This document shows positions 18,366 through 26,110 of a stretch of 64,000 bases of DNA, one piece after another. A program made the position numbers and the translations under genes. Positions within the stretch are counted from its first letter, which is position 1. The number at the start of each line of letters is the position of its first letter. The stretch lies in NCBI RefSeq assembly GCF_001282625.1, contig NZ_CTEJ01000002.1, positions 870,501 to 934,500 on the forward strand. The letters run 5' to 3'. The stretch is from Lascolabacillus massiliensis (GTDB lineage: Bacteria > Bacteroidota > Bacteroidia > Bacteroidales > Dysgonomonadaceae). The notes beneath the pieces were generated by a model. The model was not told the origin of the DNA, did no database searches, and saw only the letters and a program-made list of their open reading frames with translations.

Positions 18366-19130
18366 TTAGGCATTTTTTCCAATAAGTTCCTGTGCAAGCT
18401 GAAGGTAATTGATAGCCCCTCGCGAACCGGCATCATACATTAACGCAGGCTGAGCAAAACTTTGTGATTCACTAAGAGTGATATTTCTCTGGATTACCGT
18501 AGTAAATACCAGCTCTTTAAAGTGATGTTTCACCTCCTCATAAATCTGGTTATGAAGTCTTAAACGTGAATCATACATAGTTAGAACAAACCCCTCAATT
18601 TCGAGGGATTTGTTAAGTTTTGATTTAATAATCTTAATAGTATTCAACAACTTACTTAGTCCTTCAAGTGCAAAATACTCACACTGAACAGGAATCATTA
18701 CAGAATCGGCAGCAGTAAGTGCGTTAACTGTAATTATGCCTAAAGATGGTGAACAATCAATCAGAATATAGTCATATATTTCCTTTAATGGCAAAAGTAA
18801 TTCCCGTAGTCTTTTCTCTCTGTTATCCATTTGAACCATCTCCACTTCCGCTCCTACCAGATTAATATGTGAAGGTATGATATCGATATTTTCAAATGGA
18901 GTGTTGAGTATAGTATCCTGAGACTTGCTTTTACCAATCAGTCCTTCATAAATAGTATTCTCCACACTTTTAATATCGATACCTAAACCTGAGGAGGCAT
19001 TTGCCTGTGGATCTGCATCAACTACGAGCACCTTTTTATCTAAAGCTGCCAACGAGGCTGCAAGATTAATTGTAGTAGTTGTTTTACCAACTCCGCCTTT
19101 CTGATTTGCCAAAGAGATTATTCTTCCCAT
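18366..19130 (-). CDS. parA: chromosome partitioning ATPase ParA (Soj)
   Basis: 254 aa. Deviant Walker A motif KGGVGKTTTTINLAASLA (~11-28), Walker A' VVDADPQANASSGLG, Walker B ILIDCSPSLGIITVNAL. No N-terminal HTH, so a chromosomal Soj-type ATPase. It drives origin segregation with ParB. A 7-bp stem-loop (AAGCAAC/GTTGCTT, 19146-19167) lies in its 5' leader; significance unknown. Confidence 0.95.
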   Translation of the reverse strand: MGRIISLANQKGGVGKTTTTINLAASLAALDKKVLVVDADPQANASSGLGIDIKSVENTIYEGLIGKSKSQDTILNTPFENIDIIPSHINLVGAEVEMVQMDNREKRLRELLLPLKEIYDYILIDCSPSLGIITVNALTAADSVMIPVQCEYFALEGLSKLLNTIKIIKSKLNKSLEIEGFVLTMYDSRLRLHNQIYEEVKHHFKELVFTTVIQRNITLSESQSFAQPALMYDAGSRGAINYLQLAQELIGKNA

Positions 19131-19268
19131 ACTTCAATTTTCATAAAGCAACTTTCTTATGTTGCTTCAGATGGCAAAATAAACAATAAATCGAATATTT
19201 TTGTGTTAAATATTTAAAACGTTATCTTTTTTGTTGATAAGTAAGTTGATATGTTAGTTATTTTCTTA

Positions 19269-20600
19269 CTATTCCCAAATAAAATCAGTGTCTCTTCCAT
19301 TCTTTCCTAACAGATTATCTTTCTGAAAGAAAAACTCTTTTTCTCCAAATGCAGGCACTAATTCATCAAACCAAGTTGCCTTTTTATCATATTTCGCGAA
19401 GAAAGGTATATCAATTAATTTTGGGTTACGGCATTGAATAAATCTCAGCACAAATACTTTTTCTCCATGTACCTCTGTCACACCCAGTACTTGAACCTTA
19501 CCCGGACCAGCACTCATACTTGGTCCTCTTACGGTGCGACTAACCCCACTAACACTTCTGTATGCTTTGCGGAAAATATCCCATGCTTTCTCTAGTGGCA
19601 CATCAAAAAACTCTTTAGATCCGGTATCTCTGGCTACAAACATATAATAGGGTATTAAACCAAGTCTAACCTGCTCTTTCCACATATTTGCCCATATTTT
19701 AGGATCATCATTTATATGTCGCAGTAGTGGCGATTGAGTTCTAATCTGTGCACCTGTATTTCTAATACGTTCAATTGCCTGCTTCACTACATCAGTAGAT
19801 AATTCAGCCGGATGATTGAAATGCGCCTGGAAGGCAAGATGTTTACCCGCTTTCTGCACTTTTTCAAACAGCATAAGAAGGTCATCTGCATCCTTATCTG
19901 TTAAAAATCTGTATGGCCAGTATGAAAGAGTTTTAGTTCCAATACGTATATTTTTGATATGATCAAATTCTTTAGTAAGCAGTGGTTCAATATATGCAGC
20001 CATTATACTTGCTTTTGCAGTAAGAGGGTCACCACCTGTAAAAAGAACATCTGTTACTTTAGGATGTTTTAAAAGATATCTATGCAGCAGATCAGCCTCC
20101 TTCATTGCAAACTTAAGTTCATTCATGCCAGAAAACTGTGGCCAGCGGAAACAGAATGTGCAATATGCGTGACAAGTCTGTCCCTGACTGGGAAAAAACA
20201 ATACAGTCTCTCTGTATTTATGCTGCATACCGTGCAGCTTTATTCCGTCAACCATTGGAATATTCTTTTCCTGACCTGCAGGATTAGGATTCAGTTTCAT
20301 CCTTATATCATAAACCTTCTGTTTAAGAGCTGCCTCATCTCCTTTGTCCAAAAGTGATTTCACTTCATTATAATTTTTCCTGGATAACATCTCCTTTCTG
20401 GGAAATGTGAGTGTAAAGATTGGATCATTGGGAACATTATTCCAATCGATAAGCTGCTCCACAACATAGTTATTAGCTTTGAACGGTAATACCTGACCAA
20501 CTACCCTGATAGCTTCCTGTTCTTCTTGAGTTAGAGAACTAATTTGGGGTAAATCGGTAAAATTCCTAAGAATATAATTTCTGTACTTAATTGTTTCCAT
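19269..20600 (-). CDS. KamA-family radical SAM aminomutase-like protein
   Basis: 443 aa. The radical SAM cluster motif is CHAYCTFC (CX3CX2C) inside FFPSQGQTCHAYCTFCFRWPQF (~residues 141-162). Downstream are VLFTGGDPL and a glycine-rich GPGKVQVLG whose Lys matches the position of the PLP lysine in lysine 2,3-aminomutase. True lysine 2,3-aminomutases have TxxCxMYCRHC and GGGGK, so this belongs to a divergent branch; lysine, glutamate or another amino acid may be the substrate. No kamDE or other lysine-fermentation genes are adjacent; it is monocistronic with its own promoter (TATTTTTG, 20685-20692). Confidence 0.8.
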   Translation of the reverse strand: METIKYRNYILRNFTDLPQISSLTQEEQEAIRVVGQVLPFKANNYVVEQLIDWNNVPNDPIFTLTFPRKEMLSRKNYNEVKSLLDKGDEAALKQKVYDIRMKLNPNPAGQEKNIPMVDGIKLHGMQHKYRETVLFFPSQGQTCHAYCTFCFRWPQFSGMNELKFAMKEADLLHRYLLKHPKVTDVLFTGGDPLTAKASIMAAYIEPLLTKEFDHIKNIRIGTKTLSYWPYRFLTDKDADDLLMLFEKVQKAGKHLAFQAHFNHPAELSTDVVKQAIERIRNTGAQIRTQSPLLRHINDDPKIWANMWKEQVRLGLIPYYMFVARDTGSKEFFDVPLEKAWDIFRKAYRSVSGVSRTVRGPSMSAGPGKVQVLGVTEVHGEKVFVLRFIQCRNPKLIDIPFFAKYDKKATWFDELVPAFGEKEFFFQKDNLLGKNGRDTDFIWE

Positions 20601-20650
20601 ATTATATATTAATTTTTAACACAGGAGAGAATAAAAACCTGCAGATGTGG

Positions 20651-20692
20651 TTCAGGTTGATATGTGTTGTTTTCACCTGAAACACAAAAATA
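20651..20692 (-). promoter_or_regulatory. promoter and 5'-end inverted repeat of the KamA-like gene
   Basis: Minus strand TATTTTTG at 20685-20692 is a TAnnTTTG element. Just downstream, TTCAGGT (20681-20675) and ACCTGAA (20657-20651) form a 7-bp inverted repeat spaced by 17 bases, placed at the expected start of the transcript; it could be a 5'-terminal hairpin or an operator. Confidence 0.4.
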
Positions 20693-20828
20693 AGGAAAAA
20701 GCGTCAAAAAGACAATTTTTATAACACTTTTTCTCAATTTCAACGACAACCGTTAACATTTTGCTCTATTACCTTTTATTATAATAGATATTTTTTTTAA
20801 AGTATTGCTATTATTAAATTATTATTAC

Positions 20829-20836
20829 TACTTTTG
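20829..20836 (+). promoter_or_regulatory. arg cluster promoter P1, -7 element
   Basis: TACTTTTG (TAnnTTTG) with TATTG ending at 20807, 21 bases upstream, as a -33 element. Transcription would start only a few bases before the leader peptide ATG at 20844. Confidence 0.6.
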
Positions 20837-20843
20837 CGGTTCT

Positions 20844-20909
20844 ATGATAATGTTTTTATCACATACAAACCTTCAACAAGCAGCAGTCCTTGTCCGACGA
20901 CGCTCTTGA
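20844..20909 (+). CDS. arginine leader peptide (candidate attenuator)
   Basis: 21 codons, ATG 20844 to TGA 20907-20909: MIMFLSHTNLQQAAVLVRRRS. Three consecutive arginine codons (CGA CGA CGC, 20895-20903) lie next to the stop, the hallmark of a ribosome-mediated amino-acid attenuator. CGA is uncommon in the following arg genes, which would sharpen sensitivity to charged tRNA-Arg. The reading frame begins ~8 bases after a TACTTTTG promoter, so it would be leaderless or nearly so; a second ATG at 20850 is an alternative start. It precedes the GNAT-argGCDF'BEH cluster, whose product is arginine. A stem-loop follows at 20918-20944. I know of no named counterpart in this phylum. Confidence 0.65.
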   Translation: MIMFLSHTNLQQAAVLVRRRS

Positions 20910-21020
20910 TTTATATACAGACAGCAAACAGTATGCTGACTCTGTCCCTCCGTCTATTTACTTTTGTCGCTTTATTGCGATTATTCACAACACAACAACT
21001 ATCTTTTTTATTATATTAAA
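20910..21020 (+). promoter_or_regulatory. arg leader region: hairpin and second promoter P2
   Basis: A hairpin at 20918-20944 pairs CAGA+CAGCA (20918-20926) with TGCTG+TCTG (20934-20938, 20941-20944), with a 2-base bulge. TGCTG could instead pair with CAGCA inside the leader peptide codons (20881-20885), and GACAG (20920-20924) with CTGTC (20942-20946), so mutually exclusive folds exist. No clean T-tract follows, so which fold terminates is unclear. TACTTTTG at 20959-20966 is a second TAnnTTTG element (P2) that would bypass the leader peptide. With the leader this accounts for the whole 420-base gap 20601-21020. Confidence 0.45.
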
Positions 21021-21647
21021 ATGAATGTAGAAATTCATATTGCAAACAGCAGTTTTGTAGGTTATTCTCAAGAGATATGCGATTTGATTTACGAATCAGC
21101 ACAGGCTCGTGGCACCGGTATTGCTAAACGCAGTGCCGAATATGTTGCAGAAAAAATTGAGGCAGGTAAAGCCGTCATCGCTCTCGACGGTGATAAATTA
21201 GTAGGCTTTTCATATATTGAAACGTTCAGTCACAAACGATTTGTAGCCAACTCCGGATTGATTGTACACCCTGATTATCGTAACCAGGGCCTTGCAAAAA
21301 AAATCAAAAGGACTATATTTGATCTTTCACGCAAGCTATATCCTAACGCTAAAATATTTAGTATTACTACTGGATTAGCTGTAATGAGAATGAACACGGA
21401 GCTTGGATTTAAACCTGTAACTTTTTCTGAGCTTACAGATGATGAAGAGTTTTGGAATGGTTGCAAAGGTTGCAGAAATTACGATATATTGCAGCGTAAC
21501 AACTTTAAAATGTGTCTCTGTACTGGTTTGCTTTATGATCCCAAGGATCCTTCCACACAACCTGTTCAGAAGCCCAGCACATTCGCCAAAAAGGTTGTAA
21601 AACCGGTAATCAAAACAAGAAAACCAAATAAATTATATAAGAAATGA
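21021..21647 (+). CDS. GNAT acyltransferase, probable first enzyme of arginine synthesis (N-acylglutamate synthase)
   Basis: 208 aa from ATG 21021; the longer upstream frame lies in the leader region. GNAT fold: motif A is VHPDYRNQGLAKKIKRTIFDLS, preceded by VANSGLIV. It leads the arg cluster and overlaps argG by 4 bases (ATGA); since no argA or argJ is present, it probably acylates glutamate. Given the succinyl-type carbamoyltransferase downstream the acyl donor may be succinyl-CoA (inference). Unusual: a four-cysteine cluster Cys148, Cys151, Cys165, Cys167 (GCKGC...CLC) and a Lys-rich tail after residue 180. An attached metal or redox site is possible. Confidence 0.8.
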   Translation: MNVEIHIANSSFVGYSQEICDLIYESAQARGTGIAKRSAEYVAEKIEAGKAVIALDGDKLVGFSYIETFSHKRFVANSGLIVHPDYRNQGLAKKIKRTIFDLSRKLYPNAKIFSITTGLAVMRMNTELGFKPVTFSELTDDEEFWNGCKGCRNYDILQRNNFKMCLCTGLLYDPKDPSTQPVQKPSTFAKKVVKPVIKTRKPNKLYKK

Positions 21648-22834
21648 AACAGAAAGTAGTTTTAGCATTCAGTGGTGGTCTCGACACCTCCTTTTGCGTC
21701 CCTTATCTAATGAATGAAAAAGGGTTGGAAGTACACACCGTAATAGTTAATACGGGCGGATTCTCTGATGAAGAAGCAGCTAAAATTGAAGAACGTGCCC
21801 TTAAACTGGGAGCTGCCTCTCATACATGCATAGATGCTGTTAATGATTATTATAATAATGGTATTAAATATCTGATATTTGGCAATGTGTTAAAGAACAA
21901 CACATATCCTCTTTCAGTTAGCTCTGAACGCTTCTTTCAGGCAATGGCAATACTTGAACATGTAAGAAAAACAGGGGCAGATTATGTTGCACATGGAAGT
22001 ACAGGTGCCGGGAACGATCAGGTAAGATTCGACCTGGTGTTTGAAGTTCTGGCTCCTGAAGTAAAAATAATTGCTCCGATACGTGAGCTGAGCCTCTCTC
22101 GTCAGCAGGAGATCGACTATCTCAAAGAGAAGGGATTTGACTTTTCATGGGAAAAATCAAAATACTCAATAAACCAGGGTATCTGGGGAACAAGTGTGGG
22201 TGGAGTTGAAACATTGAAATCATCAGGTGTACTTCCTGAAGAAGCCTACCCATCGCAAGTAGTAAATCATGGAACAGAAAGAATCACCATAGGTTTTGAG
22301 AAGGGAGAACCTGTTAAACTAAATGGTGAGAAAATGGATCCGGTTGAATTGATACACAAACTGCATAAAACTGCATCACAGTACGGGATTGGTCGCGATG
22401 TCCACGTAGGAGACACAATTATTGGAACAAAGGGCAGGGTTGCTTTCGAGGCACCGGCTCCTCTTATTATTGTTAAAGCGCATCACCTGCTGGAAAAGCA
22501 TGTTCTTACAAAACAGCAGCTCTACTGGAAAGATCAGCTCTCCAACTGGTACGGTCAGCTTATGCATGAGGCTCAATACCTTGAACCGGTTATGCGAAAT
22601 ATAGAAACATTCCTCAACGATACACAGAAATATGTAACAGGGGAAGTTGAAGTTGAGCTTCGTCCATATCACTTCTCGGTATTGGGCTGCTCAAGTGAGT
22701 TCGATCTAATGAGTTCGAAATTCGGCGAATATGGCGAAAGCAATAAATCTTTTACAGGTCAGGATGTGGTAGGATTTACAAAAGTAACTGCCAATCCATT
22801 GAAAATTTATTATACAATTCACGATAATGATTAA
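21644..22834 (+). CDS. argG: argininosuccinate synthase
   Basis: 396 aa. ATP-binding P-loop AFSGGLDTSFCVPYL at residues 8-22; substrate motifs NTYPLSVSSERFFQ and AHGSTGAGNDQVRFDL; WEKSKYSINQGIWGTSVGG. Joins citrulline and aspartate using ATP, the penultimate step to arginine. Its start overlaps the GNAT stop and its end overlaps argC by 8 bases (22827-22834), so translation is coupled on both sides. Confidence 0.95.
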   Translation: MKQKVVLAFSGGLDTSFCVPYLMNEKGLEVHTVIVNTGGFSDEEAAKIEERALKLGAASHTCIDAVNDYYNNGIKYLIFGNVLKNNTYPLSVSSERFFQAMAILEHVRKTGADYVAHGSTGAGNDQVRFDLVFEVLAPEVKIIAPIRELSLSRQQEIDYLKEKGFDFSWEKSKYSINQGIWGTSVGGVETLKSSGVLPEEAYPSQVVNHGTERITIGFEKGEPVKLNGEKMDPVELIHKLHKTASQYGIGRDVHVGDTIIGTKGRVAFEAPAPLIIVKAHHLLEKHVLTKQQLYWKDQLSNWYGQLMHEAQYLEPVMRNIETFLNDTQKYVTGEVEVELRPYHFSVLGCSSEFDLMSSKFGEYGESNKSFTGQDVVGFTKVTANPLKIYYTIHDND

Positions 22835-23801
22835 TGTAAGTATAGCAGGTGGAACAGGATATACAGCGGGAGAACTTCTGCGTATCCTGCTTCACCACCC
22901 TGAGGTAAATATTGAGTCGGTAATCAGTACAACATCCGTTGGAATGTCTGTATCTGATATACACAGAGATCTGATTGGAGAAACCGATCTTGTCTATAGT
23001 GATACTTTTAAAAATCCCGATGTAATATTTCTTTGCCTGGGACATGGATTATCGAGAGAATTTCTTGAGAAGAATGAACTGCCAGCAGGATGCAAGGTTA
23101 TAGATCTGGGGAACGACTTCCGCAATCAACCTGAATTTGGAAACAGGAAGTTTGTTTTTGGATTATGCGAACAGAACCGCGAAGAGATTCGTAAAGCTGA
23201 TAACGTTGCCAATCCGGGTTGTTTTGCCACAACAATAATGCTGGCTCTTTTACCACTTGCATCAAAGAATCTTTTAACAGAAGATATTCACATACATGCC
23301 ATCACAGGCTCAACTGGAGCAGGAAAGAAACCTGGCGAAACAACACATTTCAGTTACCGCGACAATAATATCTCTGTTTACAAACCTTTTACTCATCAGC
23401 ATCTTGAAGAGATCAGCAACACACTTATTTCTGCAGGTAACAGTAACCTGCCACAAATCAACTTTGTGCCAATGAGAGGTGATTTTACCCGTGGGATCTT
23501 TGCAAGCTTATATACAAAATGGAATGGAACCATTACTGATGATGAAGCAATTGCATACTTCAAAGATTATTATGCCGACTCACCTTTCGTGTTTGTTTCT
23601 GATAAACCCATCAGTCTCAAAGAGGTTGTAAACACAAATAAATGTCTTCTGCATATTGAATTCCATAACGGTTATATACATATAACATCAATATCTGACA
23701 ATCTGGTAAAAGGTGCATCTGGTCAAGCCGTACAGAACATGAACCTTATGTTTGGTTTTGATGAGTCGCTTGGATTAAAATTAAAGGGAAGTGCGTTTTA
23801 A
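22827..23801 (+). CDS. argC: N-acyl-gamma-glutamyl-phosphate reductase
   Basis: 324 aa. NADP-binding AGGTGYTAGELLRIL (residues 7-21), catalytic Cys in NPGCFATTIML (~131), and HAITGSTGAGKKPGETTHFSYR. Reduces N-acyl-glutamyl phosphate to the semialdehyde; in this pathway the acyl group is probably succinyl. 8-base overlap with argG, 15 bases before argD. Confidence 0.94.
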   Translation: MINVSIAGGTGYTAGELLRILLHHPEVNIESVISTTSVGMSVSDIHRDLIGETDLVYSDTFKNPDVIFLCLGHGLSREFLEKNELPAGCKVIDLGNDFRNQPEFGNRKFVFGLCEQNREEIRKADNVANPGCFATTIMLALLPLASKNLLTEDIHIHAITGSTGAGKKPGETTHFSYRDNNISVYKPFTHQHLEEISNTLISAGNSNLPQINFVPMRGDFTRGIFASLYTKWNGTITDDEAIAYFKDYYADSPFVFVSDKPISLKEVVNTNKCLLHIEFHNGYIHITSISDNLVKGASGQAVQNMNLMFGFDESLGLKLKGSAF

Positions 23802-23816
23802 TTTTAAATTGTAAGA

Positions 23817-24947
23817 ATGAAAATGGAACTATTTGATGTATACAGTTTATGGAATATTGAGCCAGTTAAGGCTAAGGGATGTCATGTCTGGGACAATGAG
23901 GGTAATGAATATCTTGACCTGTATGGCGGACATGCAGTAATTTCCATAGGTCATTCACACCCCGTTTATATAAAAGCAATAAGTGATCAGGTAGAGAAGA
24001 TAGGCTTTTACTCTAATTCAGTACTAAATTCACTGCAGAAGACTCTTGCTCAAAAACTTGGTGAGCAAAGCGGGTATACCGACTACTCTCTTTTCTTATG
24101 CAACTCAGGTGCTGAGGCCAACGAGAATGCACTTAAACTGGCCTCTTTTTATACAGGGAAAAGCCGGGTAATAGCTTTCAAAGAGGCATTTCATGGTCGC
24201 ACCTCCGGAGCAGTCGCAATCACAGACAATCCAGATATACAATCACCTTTCAACAGTGGCCATGAAGTCACATTTTCAACACTCAACGATATAGCTTCTG
24301 TAGAGGCAGAGTTAAATAAAGGTGATGTTGCAGCTGTAATTATTGAGGGAATTCAGGGTGTAGCAGGTATATTTGTTCCCGAAGCTGAATTTCTGCAGCA
24401 ACTCGACCAGCTTTGCAAAAAACATAACGTCCCTTTAATACTCGATGAAATTCAATCAGGATATGGTCGTTCCGGAAAGTTCTTTGCTCATCAGTTTGCA
24501 GATATAAAGCCCGATCTGATTACTACTGCTAAGGGCATGGGCAACGGGTTTCCTATAGGAGGTCTGCTGATTTCTCCTAAATTTGAAGCAAAAAAAGGAA
24601 TGCTGGGTACAACCTTCGGTGGGAATCATCTTGCATGTGCTGCTGCGATTGCTGTTCTCGATGTTATCAAAGATGAATCACTTGTTGATAATGCAGCTTC
24701 TGTGGGCGAGTATCTGAAAGAAAAACTGCTAAATATTAATGGTGTAGTTGATGTACGTGGTTATGGACTAATGCTCGGTATAGAGTTTAAACCTGAATAT
24801 TCATCTGTTCGTAACCAGTTGTTGTTCGAAAGTCATATCTTTACCGGTGGAGCAAAAAACAACATAATGCGACTACTCCCTCCTCTCTCGATTACAAAGG
24901 AGGAGATCGATATTTTTATTGACGAACTAATAAAGAAATTAAACTAA
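23817..24947 (+). CDS. argD: N-acyl (probably succinyl) ornithine aminotransferase
   Basis: 376 aa, class III PLP aminotransferase. Features: NEYLDLYGGHAVISIGHSHP, the phosphate-binding CNSGAEANENALKLA (~94-108), FHGRTSGA, ILDEIQSGYGRSGKFFAHQ and the Schiff-base Lys in TTAKGMGNGFPIGG (~240). Converts N-acyl glutamate semialdehyde to N-acylornithine. Gap to argF' is 5 bases. The shortened N-terminus relative to E. coli ArgD is normal for Bacteroidales. Confidence 0.92.
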   Translation: MKMELFDVYSLWNIEPVKAKGCHVWDNEGNEYLDLYGGHAVISIGHSHPVYIKAISDQVEKIGFYSNSVLNSLQKTLAQKLGEQSGYTDYSLFLCNSGAEANENALKLASFYTGKSRVIAFKEAFHGRTSGAVAITDNPDIQSPFNSGHEVTFSTLNDIASVEAELNKGDVAAVIIEGIQGVAGIFVPEAEFLQQLDQLCKKHNVPLILDEIQSGYGRSGKFFAHQFADIKPDLITTAKGMGNGFPIGGLLISPKFEAKKGMLGTTFGGNHLACAAAIAVLDVIKDESLVDNAASVGEYLKEKLLNINGVVDVRGYGLMLGIEFKPEYSSVRNQLLFESHIFTGGAKNNIMRLLPPLSITKEEIDIFIDELIKKLN

Positions 24948-24952
24948 ATAAT

Positions 24953-25906
24953 ATGAGAAACTTTACATCCGTACACGACATAGGTGATCTGAGTCTGGCT
25001 CTGGAAAAAGCAATGTTTGTCAAAGAACATCCATATGCAGATCAGGAAATGGGAAAAAATAAAACATTGTTGATGATATTCTTCAATTCTAGTCTGCGCA
25101 CCCGCTTAAGCACACAAAAAGCAGCTCTTAATCTCGGGATGAATGTAATCGTTCTTGATATTAATCAAGGTGCATGGAAGCTTGAGACCGAAAAAGGAGT
25201 AATTATGGATGGTGATAAACCTGAACATATACTTGAAGCTATCCCGGTTATGGGTTCCTATTGTGATATTATAGGTGTAAGGTCTTTCGCTCAGTTCGAA
25301 AATAAGGAGTATGACTATAACGAGGTTATCCTTAATCAGTTTATTCATTATTCAAGGCGACCCGTATTCAGTATGGAGGCTGCTACGCGTCACCCTCTTC
25401 AGAGTTTTGCCGATCTGATTACTATTGAAGAGTTTAAGAAGAAGGAGCGACCAAAAGTGGTGCTGACTTGGGCTCCTCACCCTAAACCTCTTCCGCAGGC
25501 TGTTTCCAATTCTTTCGCGGAGTGGATGAATGCAACTGATTATGAGTTTGTAATTACTCATCCTGAGGGATATGAACTGGATGAGAAGTTTGTCGGCAAT
25601 GCAACTGTTGAATATGACAGAGAAAAAGCATACAAAGGAGCTGATTTTATTTATGCTAAGAACTGGGCAGCCTATAAAGATCCCAATTATGGTAAAATCT
25701 TGAGTACAGATCGCTCGTGGACAGTTGACTCCGCCAAGATGGCACTTACTGATAATGCTTATTTTATGCACTGTCTTCCTGTTCGCCGCAACATGATTGT
25801 GAGCGATGAAGTGATAGATGGTTCGCAATCTATTGTCATTCCTGAGGCAGCTAACAGAGTTGTTTCCGCTCAAGTTGTTCTTAAAGAGATTTTGAAGGAT
25901 TTGTAA
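24953..25906 (+). CDS. argF': N-succinylornithine carbamoyltransferase
   Basis: 317 aa. Carbamoyl-phosphate binding motif SSLRTR (~46-51), HPLQ-type motif TRHPLQSFADL and HCLPVRR near residue 275. Ordinary ornithine transcarbamylases have a different second domain; this matches the acetyl-/succinylornithine class. Residue 90 is proline (DGDKPEH, residues 86-92). From family work, Pro at this position marks succinylornithine transcarbamylase, whereas Glu marks the acetylornithine type. It therefore probably makes N-succinylcitrulline. Followed by a 204-base gap before argB. Confidence 0.9.
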   Translation: MRNFTSVHDIGDLSLALEKAMFVKEHPYADQEMGKNKTLLMIFFNSSLRTRLSTQKAALNLGMNVIVLDINQGAWKLETEKGVIMDGDKPEHILEAIPVMGSYCDIIGVRSFAQFENKEYDYNEVILNQFIHYSRRPVFSMEAATRHPLQSFADLITIEEFKKKERPKVVLTWAPHPKPLPQAVSNSFAEWMNATDYEFVITHPEGYELDEKFVGNATVEYDREKAYKGADFIYAKNWAAYKDPNYGKILSTDRSWTVDSAKMALTDNAYFMHCLPVRRNMIVSDEVIDGSQSIVIPEAANRVVSAQVVLKEILKDL

Positions 25907-26110
25907 TCTTAATTATCCGGTTTCCAGGGATTATTTTCTTCTTTAAATAAAGGTATGATTTTTTCTAGTTTACACTATTTTTTTAACCCATTAGCTGCTT
26001 GTTCACTATTTGATTTAAACTCGCATTAATAAGACAGAAAATCAAATTCATTGTTCGATTCGCAGAATATACATTTTCGTTGTACAAAGAAGAAAAACTG
26101 TAGTCAAGAA

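Noticed and set aside
19131-19268. A parS site next to parAB
   Set aside because: I looked for the GTTTCACGTGAAAC-type 16-bp palindrome here and elsewhere in the window and did not find one; only a 7-bp stem-loop is present.
20834-21019. A 61-codon frame covering the arg leader in another frame
   Set aside because: Starts at a TTG inside the -7 element and is not the frame carrying the Arg-Arg-Arg codons; no family match. The 21-codon frame from 20844 is the meaningful one.
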